Positions 1-5,998 of a stretch of DNA of 7,975 nt are shown here, one piece after another. The notes below the pieces were generated by a model, which was given only the letters and a program-made list of their open reading frames with translations, searched no databases and was not told the DNA's origin. Location: positions 1 to 7,975 of the forward strand of contig CAMLFI010000104.1 in the NCBI GenBank assembly GCA_946479225.1. Direction: 5' to 3'. The position numbers and the translations under genes were made by a program. The first letter of the stretch is position 1, and each line of letters opens with the position of its first letter. The stretch comes from an uncultured Mucilaginibacter sp. GTDB lineage: Bacteria > Bacteroidota > Bacteroidia > Sphingobacteriales > Sphingobacteriaceae.

Positions 1-1763
1 CCGCATATCAGGCGGTCCATTGGGTGCGGCGATTCCATATCGCGCTTAAAATCTGCCGTGGCTTTTTCCTGGTCGGGGGTGTCCTCATAAATAAAAGAGG
101 CTTCTAGTTCTGTTTGCAGATAACTATCCGGCGAGAAAGCATTACCCTGCTGCGACTTGCGTACAGCATAAAGCTTGATCAGGTCGCGGGCTATGTCTTT
201 AACTTTTTTTTTTGTTGTTTTCTTCAGTTTTTCCCAGGCATCGGTACCTAATTTGTTCATTTTAGGTACGGTGCCCTCTTTGCCGCTGTATTTGGAGATG
301 CGGTTAAGCGAGTTGATGTTGACGTACAACAGGTCATTATCGGCATAGATCAGGCGGATCATTTCCTGTTGCTTGCCTGCTACTTCCACTTTTTCTAAGC
401 CGGCATATTTACCTATTCCGTGGTCTATGTGGGTAACATAATCGCCGGGCTTTAACTCCCGCAGTTCTTTTAAAGTGATAGCCTGCGAGCGTTGATAGCC
501 TTTTTTAAGCTTGTATTTATAGTAGCGGTCAAATATTTGATGGTCGGTATAGCAGGCTATTTTCTGCTCGCGGTCTATAAAGCCTTCGCGGATGGAAATA
601 CTTACCGGGGTAAATTTTACATCTTTATCCAAGTCATCTAAAATGGCATAAAGGCGCTCTATCTGCCGCGATGAATCAGTAAGGATAAAGTTCTCAATAT
701 GCTCAGCCTCGTTGTTTTTCAGGTTATGTATCAGCAGGCTAAAATCTTTGTTGAAAGACGGCTGCGGGCGCATATCAAAATTGAAGCTTTGCGTAGGCTG
801 ATAAAAAAACTGCTTGCCAAACTCAATTACTGCAAAATCATGCAATTGATCGGCTATCAATTTATCATCGGTAAAGCTGAATTTAGGGTCTATCCAATCG
901 GGGTTTTTATTTTTTTCATCTGCGGATAGCGCATTCCATAATTGTACCGCTTTTTTGTAACCACTTTGAATGATATCGAAAGTAAACTGCACATCCTTTA
1001 TCCAGATCTGACTATCAGCATCGATATACTCCAGTAGGGATATATTGCTTTCCGTTAAAAACTTAGATTGCACATTGGGCACAATAGTGATACTTTTTAC
1101 CTGCTCTACGGATAGCTGGCTCTCAATCTCGAATGTGCGGATAGATTCTATCAGGTCGCCAAAAAACTCAACCCTGTACGGCAGATCATGCGAGAATGAA
1201 AAAATGTCAACAATGCCGCCGCGAATAGAGAATTGCCCAGGTTCGTAAACGAAATCAACGCGGTCAAAATCATACTCCACCAAAAACTCGTTGATAAAGT
1301 CAATACTGAGCTTATTGTTAACGGCAATTTCAAGGGTGTTTTTCTCCAGCGATGCGCGGTCAATCACCTTTTCGGCTAAAGCCTCGGGATAGGTAACTAT
1401 TAATTGACCGAACTCTGTGGAGTGGTTAAGCTCATTCAAAACCTCAGCTCGAGCTAGTACATTACTGCTATCGGGTTGGGTAAATTCAAATGGTTTACGG
1501 TAGGATGAAGGAAAAAGAAGGACCTCTTTCCCCGTAAGATTTTCCAGATCGGCCTGAAAATAGCCGGCTTCTTCGCGCTCGGGCAACACAAAAACCATGT
1601 GCTTGTGCTGCAAAAAATACAAAGCTACCGCCAGGGTTGCATCGCCTGATCCAACCAAACCACGTAGCTGTATTCTTGGGTTTTTAGCGCTGTTAATGGC
1701 CGTAGCCAGCTCTTTTACCCTGTCATCAGCTTTATATCTTTCTAATATATCACGGATGTTCAA
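1..1763 (-). CDS. mfd: Transcription-repair coupling factor Mfd, N-terminal half (cut by window edge)
   Basis: Mfd recognises RNA polymerase stalled at DNA damage, pushes it off with its ATP-driven translocase and recruits UvrA for nucleotide excision repair in the cytoplasm. I translated 587 uninterrupted codons by hand. Residues 1 to about 350 fit the UvrB-like N-terminal module, including YEPGQFSIRGG near 172-182. The RNA-polymerase-interacting CarD-like domain lies near 430-505 (PGDYVTHIDHGIGKY around 439-453). After it comes the entry to the helicase domain, with TPDQ ending at Gln565. The frame leaves the window at MDRLICG, where family members continue straight into the Walker A motif, so all ATPase motifs lie outside. 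Mfd is usually about 1100-1150 residues, so roughly half is present. The start is TTG at 1763 (MNIRDILERY); no in-frame ATG exists between it and an in-frame stop at 1812-1814. The gene follows the TPR gene by 48 bp on the same strand but seems to have its own promoter element. Confidence 0.96.
   Translation of the reverse strand, partial: MNIRDILERYKADDRVKELATAINSAKNPRIQLRGLVGSGDATLAVALYFLQHKHMVFVLPEREEAGYFQADLENLTGKEVLLFPSSYRKPFEFTQPDSSNVLARAEVLNELNHSTEFGQLIVTYPEALAEKVIDRASLEKNTLEIAVNNKLSIDFINEFLVEYDFDRVDFVYEPGQFSIRGGIVDIFSFSHDLPYRVEFFGDLIESIRTFEIESQLSVEQVKSITIVPNVQSKFLTESNISLLEYIDADSQIWIKDVQFTFDIIQSGYKKAVQLWNALSADEKNKNPDWIDPKFSFTDDKLIADQLHDFAVIEFGKQFFYQPTQSFNFDMRPQPSFNKDFSLLIHNLKNNEAEHIENFILTDSSRQIERLYAILDDLDKDVKFTPVSISIREGFIDREQKIACYTDHQIFDRYYKYKLKKGYQRSQAITLKELRELKPGDYVTHIDHGIGKYAGLEKVEVAGKQQEMIRLIYADNDLLYVNINSLNRISKYSGKEGTVPKMNKLGTDAWEKLKKTTKKKVKDIARDLIKLYAVRKSQQGNAFSPDSYLQTELEASFIYEDTPDQEKATADFKRDMESPHPMDRLIC
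204..213 (-). repeat. A10 homopolymer inside mfd
   Basis: Ten consecutive A residues on the coding strand give ACA AAA AAA AAA GTT (Thr-Lys-Lys-Lys-Val), in the linker between the RNA-polymerase-interacting domain and the helicase domain of Mfd. The frame reads correctly on both sides (WEKLKK before, KDIARDLIKLYA after), so the gene is intact here. Tracts of this length can promote polymerase slippage. Confidence 0.85.
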
Positions 1764-1770
1764 ACCGCTG

Positions 1771-1778
1771 CAAATATA
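1771..1778 (-). promoter_or_regulatory. Candidate Bacteroidota -7 element (TATATTTG) for mfd
   Basis: TATATTTG matches the Bacteroidota housekeeping -7 consensus TAnnTTTG exactly. Seven bases separate it from the TTG start codon of mfd, in the 48-bp gap after the TPR gene. Transcription would begin at or within a few bases of the start codon. I see no TTG at the -33 position 17-23 bases upstream, so the call rests on the -7 element alone. It implies that mfd can be transcribed independently of the TPR gene. Confidence 0.5.
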
Positions 1779-1811
1779 TGTAAAATAGTCTGCGGGAGCG
1801 AAAGGAAGAGG

Positions 1812-3131
1812 TTATTTACAATAGGTGGACAGATTGCCAGACGCTCCCGGAAATTCAAGGGCAACGGCTTTTTTCAAATCAGCACAAGCGCCGGGTTTGT
1901 CCCCTGCAAAATACCTGGCAACGCCTCTGTTGTTGTAAGCATTGGCATAATTCGGGTTTATTTGGAGAGCCTTACCGTAATAAGTAACGGCCCCTTTGTA
2001 ATCTTTTAATGATGCTGTTGCATTAGCTAAATTCAAATATGCGACAGGGCTTTGAGGGTCTAACTTTATCGATGTTTTAATATCAGCAATTGCGGCTGTA
2101 TATGCCTTCAATTGGATTTTTGCATATCCGTTGTTATTGTATGCATCTGCGTATAGGTTATTAATTTTAATGGCTTTGCTAAAATCTGACACTGCCCCGT
2201 TAAAATCAAACAGGCTACTTCTGGCCAAACCCCTGTTGTTATAAGCAACCGCATTTGCCGGGTTCAAGGCTATCACTGAGCCAAAACTTGAAACAGCGCT
2301 TTCAAAATTGCCCATCGCGGCCTCAGCAATTCCCCGGTTAATAATTATGCTCTCGTTATTCGGCTTAATTTCATTGGCTTTTTTATAGTCGGCCAGCGCG
2401 CTTTGATAATCTTTCAAATTAGCACTCACAACCCCTCTGTTCAAATAAGCCTCGGCAGAAGCTGAATCCAGATTGATCACTTTCGTAAAATCCTCATAAG
2501 CAGCTTTATTGTCGCCTGCTGTCATTTTCAGCATTCCTCGGTTAAAGTACGCGCTTTTAAATCGTGGCCGCAGTGCAACGGCCTTATCATAATCCTCAAG
2601 GGCGGCTGTTACATCCTTGGCGTTTTCCCTTGCATATGCGCGGTTAAAAAATGCCTCGGAGTAATCTTCCCGATATTTTATCGCTATGGTGTAGTCTTTA
2701 ATTGCCGCCGAATAGTCTTTTAGATAAGTTTCTGCCAGCCCACGGTTGTTATAGGCAAGTTCGAGGGTTGAATCTAACGCTATCGCGTTATTGTAATCAT
2801 TGATAGCTCCGGGTAAATCTGCCAATTTAAATTTGGTGATACCCCTTCTGTTATAATAGCTTGCCTCGCTCGGGTCGGCGGTTATAGCAGAAGTAAAATC
2901 TTTAAAAGCGTTTTTAAAATCACCCGTTTCAAAATAAGCCTGCCCCCGGCGGTTATAAGCGTCTGCAAAACGCATATTGCCGCCTATAGCTTGCGTATAA
3001 AGTTTTATAGCTCCGGCGTAGTCTTTCTCTGTAAATTTTTCATCGCCTTGATCTACAAGCTGTAAAGTGGTTTGTGAGCAAGCCAGGAATGGAAGGGTTA
3101 AAAAAACAAATACGACCAGCCGTTTAAACAT
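1812..3131 (-). CDS. Exported TPR-repeat protein, 12 tandem repeats
   Basis: A 439-residue protein built almost entirely of tetratricopeptide repeats. After an N-terminal export signal (MFKRLVVFVFLTLPFLACSQ), twelve 34-residue units run from about 23 to 427. Most carry the pattern AYxNRG near the start of the first helix and AIxDYxKAIxLxP across the second. The protein ends with GACADLKKAVAL and YCK, a C-terminal form common in Bacteroidota TPR proteins; Cys416 and Cys438 could pair. TPR solenoids bind other proteins, so a periplasmic or envelope scaffold is likely; the partner cannot be read from sequence. I prefer the ATG at 3131 over the in-frame ATG at 3179, because the longer form puts 16 polar residues ahead of the signal sequence. 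The signal may be cleaved by signal peptidase I (ACS then Gln) or make a lipoprotein at Cys18; the residue at -3 is Phe, which weakens the lipobox. mfd follows 48 bp downstream. Confidence 0.93.
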   Translation of the reverse strand: MFKRLVVFVFLTLPFLACSQTTLQLVDQGDEKFTEKDYAGAIKLYTQAIGGNMRFADAYNRRGQAYFETGDFKNAFKDFTSAITADPSEASYYNRRGITKFKLADLPGAINDYNNAIALDSTLELAYNNRGLAETYLKDYSAAIKDYTIAIKYREDYSEAFFNRAYARENAKDVTAALEDYDKAVALRPRFKSAYFNRGMLKMTAGDNKAAYEDFTKVINLDSASAEAYLNRGVVSANLKDYQSALADYKKANEIKPNNESIIINRGIAEAAMGNFESAVSSFGSVIALNPANAVAYNNRGLARSSLFDFNGAVSDFSKAIKINNLYADAYNNNGYAKIQLKAYTAAIADIKTSIKLDPQSPVAYLNLANATASLKDYKGAVTYYGKALQINPNYANAYNNRGVARYFAGDKPGACADLKKAVALEFPGASGNLSTYCK

Positions 3132-3195
3132 GTTTGCAGAATAGCTTTGGGCTAATTTAATATTTAATGCAATATCCATAAAAACAATATCGCCC

Positions 3196-3225
3196 TAAAA
3201 ATACTTTTTATGATAGCTAAAACAA
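3196..3225 (-). promoter_or_regulatory. Candidate promoter of the TPR gene (TTG-N19-TATTTTTA)
   Basis: On the minus strand a TTG (3225-3223) is followed after 19 bases by TATTTTTA (3203-3196). This fits the Bacteroidota consensus TTG-N17-23-TAnnTTTG with one mismatch (final A for G). The predicted transcript start near 3190 leaves about 60 bases of leader before the ATG at 3131, but only about 10 before the one at 3179. It lies in the AT-rich 105-bp gap (counted from 3179) shared with the divergent DUF4199 gene. No equally good promoter was found for the plus strand. A short dyad GTGTT-TT-AACAC (3232-3243) sits next to it. Confidence 0.45.
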
Positions 3226-3284
3226 CGTATTGTGTTTTAACACGTATTATTTAGCAACAAACACAACAATTTAACCTTATAAAA

Positions 3285-3692
3285 ATGAAAAATGCATTAA
3301 CATGGGGCCTGGTTATGGGCGTGCTCAGCGGACTATGGCTATTTATCATGCACTGGATGGGGTATGATATTAAAGATGATAAGACTTCGCCTTACGAATA
3401 TCTTTCGGTGCTTATACCTGTTGTAATATTATTATTGGCTATTAAAAGCTACCGCGATGTGGATCTGGCAGGCAACATGAGCTTTTTAGAGGGCCTTATA
3501 CAAAGTTTTAAAGTATTACTTTTTGGTGGTATAATCGCCGCCTTTGCAGGCATTGTTTACATTAATTATGTAACAGAGGGCAATAATTACAGCGCCTTTT
3601 CGGGCAGACTTTTCGGCGCTTTGCTTATTGGTTTGTTATCGGCTTTAGGCGTATCTTTGGTGCTGGCAAACAGATCAAACAAACTTGATTAA
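3285..3692 (+). CDS. DUF4199-family integral membrane protein
   Basis: A 135-residue inner-membrane protein of unknown function with four predicted membrane helices, near residues 4-26, 38-55, 71-95 and 107-128. The family assignment to DUF4199 comes from the layout and the segment LAIKSYRD followed by a Gly and MSFLEGLIQSFKVLL, which resembles the family pattern of a short charged K-x-YRD loop and then a Gly/Ser-Phe start to the third helix. Many family members are nearer 160-170 residues, so this one is short, mostly at the C-terminus. The ATG at 3285 is the natural start, with no visible Shine-Dalgarno sequence. The stop codon lies inside the start of the DUF2752 gene, so the two are almost certainly one transcript. 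The family name is from memory and less sure than the membrane prediction. Confidence 0.8.
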   Translation: MKNALTWGLVMGVLSGLWLFIMHWMGYDIKDDKTSPYEYLSVLIPVVILLLAIKSYRDVDLAGNMSFLEGLIQSFKVLLFGGIIAAFAGIVYINYVTEGNNYSAFSGRLFGALLIGLLSALGVSLVLANRSNKLD

Positions 3693-3987
3693 AAAGTTAT
3701 TTTTTAAATATTTTGAATTGATATTCTGGATCGCAGCCTTAATAGCCCTGGCTATCTGCGATCCGGCCCAGCCGTCCCATTTCTCATTGTGTCCGTTGAA
3801 GCTTTTAGGCATAACGTGGTGCCCGGGCTGCGGCATTGGTCACGCAATAGCATTTCTATTTCATGCCGATATTGCAAGGTCATTTGATGCGCATTGGTTC
3901 GGCATACCTGCTTTGTGCATAATTTTATGGCGAATAATTGTGTTAAGCCACAACATTATCCGGCCGCGCAAACTGGCTTTTCAATGA
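3685..3987 (+). CDS. DUF2752-family small membrane protein
   Basis: A 100-residue membrane protein of unknown function. The family hallmark is visible: SLCPLK (Cys36), then ten residues later WCPGCGIGHA (Cys46, Cys49), the C-P-x9-CPGCG signature of DUF2752, followed by a short segment like the family's LHGD and a second hydrophobic stretch. Hydrophobic helices lie near 12-25, 47-60 and 72-88. The cysteines could bind a metal or form a disulfide; this is inference. The start is TTG at 3685. Upstream, the frame holds no ATG before a stop at 3646-3648, and there is no internal Met. The start overlaps the DUF4199 stop by 8 bases (TTGATTAA), an arrangement that suggests translational coupling. Confidence 0.87.
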   Translation: MIKKLFFKYFELIFWIAALIALAICDPAQPSHFSLCPLKLLGITWCPGCGIGHAIAFLFHADIARSFDAHWFGIPALCIILWRIIVLSHNIIRPRKLAFQ

Positions 3988-4019
3988 CGATAGCGAACAA
4001 ACTGCTAAACAGCTTTTGT

Positions 4020-4027
4020 TATCTTTG
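4020..4027 (+). promoter_or_regulatory. Candidate -7 element (TATCTTTG), five bases before the next start codon
   Basis: TATCTTTG is an exact match to TAnnTTTG and ends five bases before the ATG at 4033, so a transcript would begin at or very near the A of the start codon. This would be a leaderless or nearly leaderless mRNA. No TTG is present at the expected -33 distance. It lies in the 45-bp gap after the DUF2752 gene and suggests that the 329-residue protein is not simply a third gene of that operon. Confidence 0.55.
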
Positions 4028-4032
4028 CCGCC

Positions 4033-5022
4033 ATGGCCACACCCATTTATTCGCCTTTTGAAGCTTTTAATTTTAGCAACCGGAACTGTTTTTTAACCGG
4101 CGTTCCGCTTGACAGCGAAGAAGAACGCATTCAAATTTTTCCGCAATGGCTAATGACGCGCTATGCGCTGGAGGACCGGCCATTTAAAATGCTTGATGAA
4201 AGCATGGCAACCTATAAAGACCTGAAGTTGCCTTGCAGCGCAACAGTTAACCAGACCTATCTTGAACCACTTGAAAATGAAATAGCTGATGCTTTTAAAA
4301 ACGGCTATGAAGCTGTTAAACAATTAGACTCTTTAAAGTTGTTTCAATGGGCGGGTAAACTGCTATACGGTATTATTTTCACCGAGATACAATCGGGCAT
4401 TAAATTGCAGCGGTCGCAGGGCGAAGATTTTAATATTTCGCAGTCCATTATCCATAAATTCAGCAATCTGCATTTAATGCTGCAGAGCATCAACCAGCAT
4501 ATAACCTTTGAAGATTTTACGCCGTATAGCCTGTTTTTGTTTAAGGTAGATAATGCCGAAGAGGAATTTGGCTATCGCGATGAGATAAACACCCTGACTT
4601 TTGCCTTACGTATTAACGATTTTGGGTTGATAATGTGTTTTCAGGACAATGGCGCCAACCGTAATTATCACCGTGAAATATTGGCAAAGGTTGAAGGACA
4701 AATATTGCATCCTATTCAGTTTGAAGAGATAAGCGCGCGGGTTTTTTACTCAGCTTATCTATTTAACCGCCTGCCTGAATATACCGTAATGCCCGTTGGT
4801 GATGAAATATACATTGAAGCCATGCCTCTGCGAGGCATGACAGGCAAACCGTTGTTTGATTATTGGCAAAACAAAACCTATGGCCAGGTGCTGGAAAACT
4901 TCTGGAAAAACTGGGGGTTTCTGTTGCTGGAGATAATAAAGGACCCGGAAAATCCGATGAGTTTTTTATTAGATGAAAGTGGCAACTTTAAGCCTGCCGC
5001 CAGTATTGAATTTTCTCGCTGA
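4033..5022 (+). CDS. Uncharacterised 329-residue protein, degenerate zinc/HNH-like N-terminal region
   Basis: No signal peptide or membrane helix, so probably cytoplasmic. The first about 110 residues line up by eye with proteins that have an HNH-like zinc fold: a CxxCG knuckle, an EHIxPxWL-type motif, a second CxxCN knuckle, an LE-rich helix, then a WxGKxxYG motif. Here the series reads NCFLTG (Cys19, Thr22), IQIFPQWL (33-40), PCSATVN (Cys68, Thr71, Asn73), LEPLENEI (77-84) and FQWAGKLLYGI (104-114). The second Cys of each knuckle is Thr and the expected His is Gln34, so metal binding and nuclease activity are doubtful. The C-terminal two thirds has no domain I recognise but looks like a folded globular protein, with segments such as RLPEYTVMPVG and YIEAMPLRGMTGKPLF. 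The gene overlaps the rhomboid gene tail to tail by 35 bp. It is a real gene by length and composition; its function is unknown. Confidence 0.85.
   Translation: MATPIYSPFEAFNFSNRNCFLTGVPLDSEEERIQIFPQWLMTRYALEDRPFKMLDESMATYKDLKLPCSATVNQTYLEPLENEIADAFKNGYEAVKQLDSLKLFQWAGKLLYGIIFTEIQSGIKLQRSQGEDFNISQSIIHKFSNLHLMLQSINQHITFEDFTPYSLFLFKVDNAEEEFGYRDEINTLTFALRINDFGLIMCFQDNGANRNYHREILAKVEGQILHPIQFEEISARVFYSAYLFNRLPEYTVMPVGDEIYIEAMPLRGMTGKPLFDYWQNKTYGQVLENFWKNWGFLLLEIIKDPENPMSFLLDESGNFKPAASIEFSR
4821..4839. repeat. Perfect inverted repeat with 8-base arms inside the 329-residue gene
   Basis: CATGCCTC and GAGGCATG are exact reverse complements separated by TGC, able to form an 8-bp stem with a three-base loop in RNA from either strand. 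It encodes AMPLRGM in the plus-strand gene, about 180 bases before its stop, and lies about 150 bases beyond the end of the rhomboid gene on the minus strand. Neither side is followed directly by a T-run, so it is not a standard terminator. Confidence 0.7.
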
Positions 5023-5623
5023 TCTGCTCAACAAAATCCGGCAATATTTCTGGGTGCAAAATTGCAACTATAAAAATTCCGCATAAAGCCCCGTAAAAAT
5101 GGGCGTCATGGTTAATGTTGTCTCTTGCATGTTTTGATGCAAAATGGCAGTAAACAAGATAAAGCACACCAAAAACTATAGCATAGATGGGTATAGGTAT
5201 GGGTATTATCATTAATGTGCTCACCGGCGAATACATGATATAACCAAATATCACCGCGCTTACCGCACCCGATGCGCCCAGGCTATGGTATTGATAATGA
5301 TCTTTATGTTTAGCCACTGTTGGCAGGTCGCTTAAAATTAAACTAACAAAGTAAAGCAAGCCAAACTGCCAGTGTCCCATTAAAGACTCTAACTGGAAAG
5401 CAAAGGCAAAAAAAGAAAACATATTAAAAGCCAGGTGCATCCAATCGGCATGGATCAATCCGCTGGTTATTAGCGTAAACACATTTTGCTTTCGCGCAAC
5501 ACTATACGGATGCAGTATCATCTTCCCATATAATTCATCATTTGAAAATGCCAGAATTGAACACGCAATAGTCAAAGCAAAAATAAATGAGGCAACCGGT
5601 GCCCCCGTTAGGTACTCCATCAT
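4988..5623 (-). CDS. Rhomboid-family intramembrane serine protease
   Basis: A 211-residue six-helix membrane protein that would cut substrate proteins within or near the membrane. The catalytic set is present: HLAFN (His63, Asn67) in the second helix region, GASG with the nucleophile Ser118, and AHFYGALCG with the partner His175. The IPIPIPI stretch near 140-146 fits the proline-rich loop before the fifth helix seen in many rhomboids. The WR motif of the first loop found in GlpG is not evident, as in many short bacterial rhomboids. Two adjacent ATG codons (5623 and 5620) could serve as start. The gene follows the MmcQ-like gene by 12 bp and is the last of a three-gene cluster. Its 3' end overlaps the opposite gene by 35 bp. 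The substrate is unknown. Confidence 0.94.
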   Translation of the reverse strand: MMEYLTGAPVASFIFALTIACSILAFSNDELYGKMILHPYSVARKQNVFTLITSGLIHADWMHLAFNMFSFFAFAFQLESLMGHWQFGLLYFVSLILSDLPTVAKHKDHYQYHSLGASGAVSAVIFGYIMYSPVSTLMIIPIPIPIYAIVFGVLYLVYCHFASKHARDNINHDAHFYGALCGIFIVAILHPEILPDFVEQISEKIQYWRQA

Positions 5624-5635
5624 TTTGGGTCAGGT

Positions 5636-5989
5636 TTAAAGTATATTAATTTCAGCCTGGATCTTTTTGGGTAGGCCGGCAAACACCAAGCTGTAGGAGA
5701 GGTCTATCATTTCTATCAGCAGTTTATCAGTTAAGGCACCATCCATATAAACGGTATTCCATAACTTCTTATTCATGTGGTAGCCTGGTTTTACTTCCGG
5801 ATATAGTTCGCGCAACTCAATTGCCCGCTCCGGATCACATTTTACATTGAAACTATTGGCTGCGCTAAGTCCCGTCAGCAAAAACATTTTTCCGCCAACC
5901 TTGAAAACAAGCGTGTCCTCGCCGAAAGGAAAACCCTCGGTTACGCCTGGTTTAGCCAGGCAATAATTGCGCAGCTCTTCTATATTCAA
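5636..5989 (-). CDS. MmcQ/YjbR family protein (CyaY-like fold)
   Basis: A 117-residue soluble protein, the usual length for the family. It shows the family layout: MNIEELRNYCLAKPGVTEGFPF at the N-terminus, then FKVGGKMFLL (28-38 region), CDPERAIELRELYP in the middle and PGYHMNKKLWNTVYMDG (66-84 region), followed by a helix with LIEMIDLSYSLV. The family is annotated as DNA-binding with a CyaY-like fold, but its physiological role is poorly defined and I infer nothing more precise. The start is TTG at 5989, because an in-frame stop lies at 5999-6001, coinciding with the barrel gene's TAA, and no ATG intervenes. It sits 9 bp after the outer-membrane barrel gene and 12 bp before the rhomboid gene, so the three are probably co-transcribed. 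Confidence 0.9.
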   Translation of the reverse strand: MNIEELRNYCLAKPGVTEGFPFGEDTLVFKVGGKMFLLTGLSAANSFNVKCDPERAIELRELYPEVKPGYHMNKKLWNTVYMDGALTDKLLIEMIDLSYSLVFAGLPKKIQAEINIL

Positions 5990-5998
5990 TTTGGTAGC

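Noticed and set aside
699..929. Open frame of 76 codons on the plus strand, and the other short frames between 1045 and 1788
   Set aside because: They lie opposite or out of frame within the continuous mfd reading frame, which has clear homology throughout.
3232..3243. GTGTT-TT-AACAC dyad in the divergent gap as an operator
   Set aside because: Five-base arms in AT-rich sequence are expected by chance; no second copy or regulator gene nearby.
3996..4020. Imperfect hairpin (AACAAACTG, loop CTAAA, CAGCTTTTGTT) as a terminator for the DUF4199-DUF2752 operon
   Set aside because: The stem has two single-base bulges, is weak and AT-rich, and is followed by the promoter-like ATCTTTG rather than a T-run.
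5199..5219. Repetitive ATA-CCC/CCT bases encoding IPIPIPI in the rhomboid gene as a microsatellite
   Set aside because: Proline-rich IP stretches occur at this loop in other rhomboids, and the codons are not uniform.
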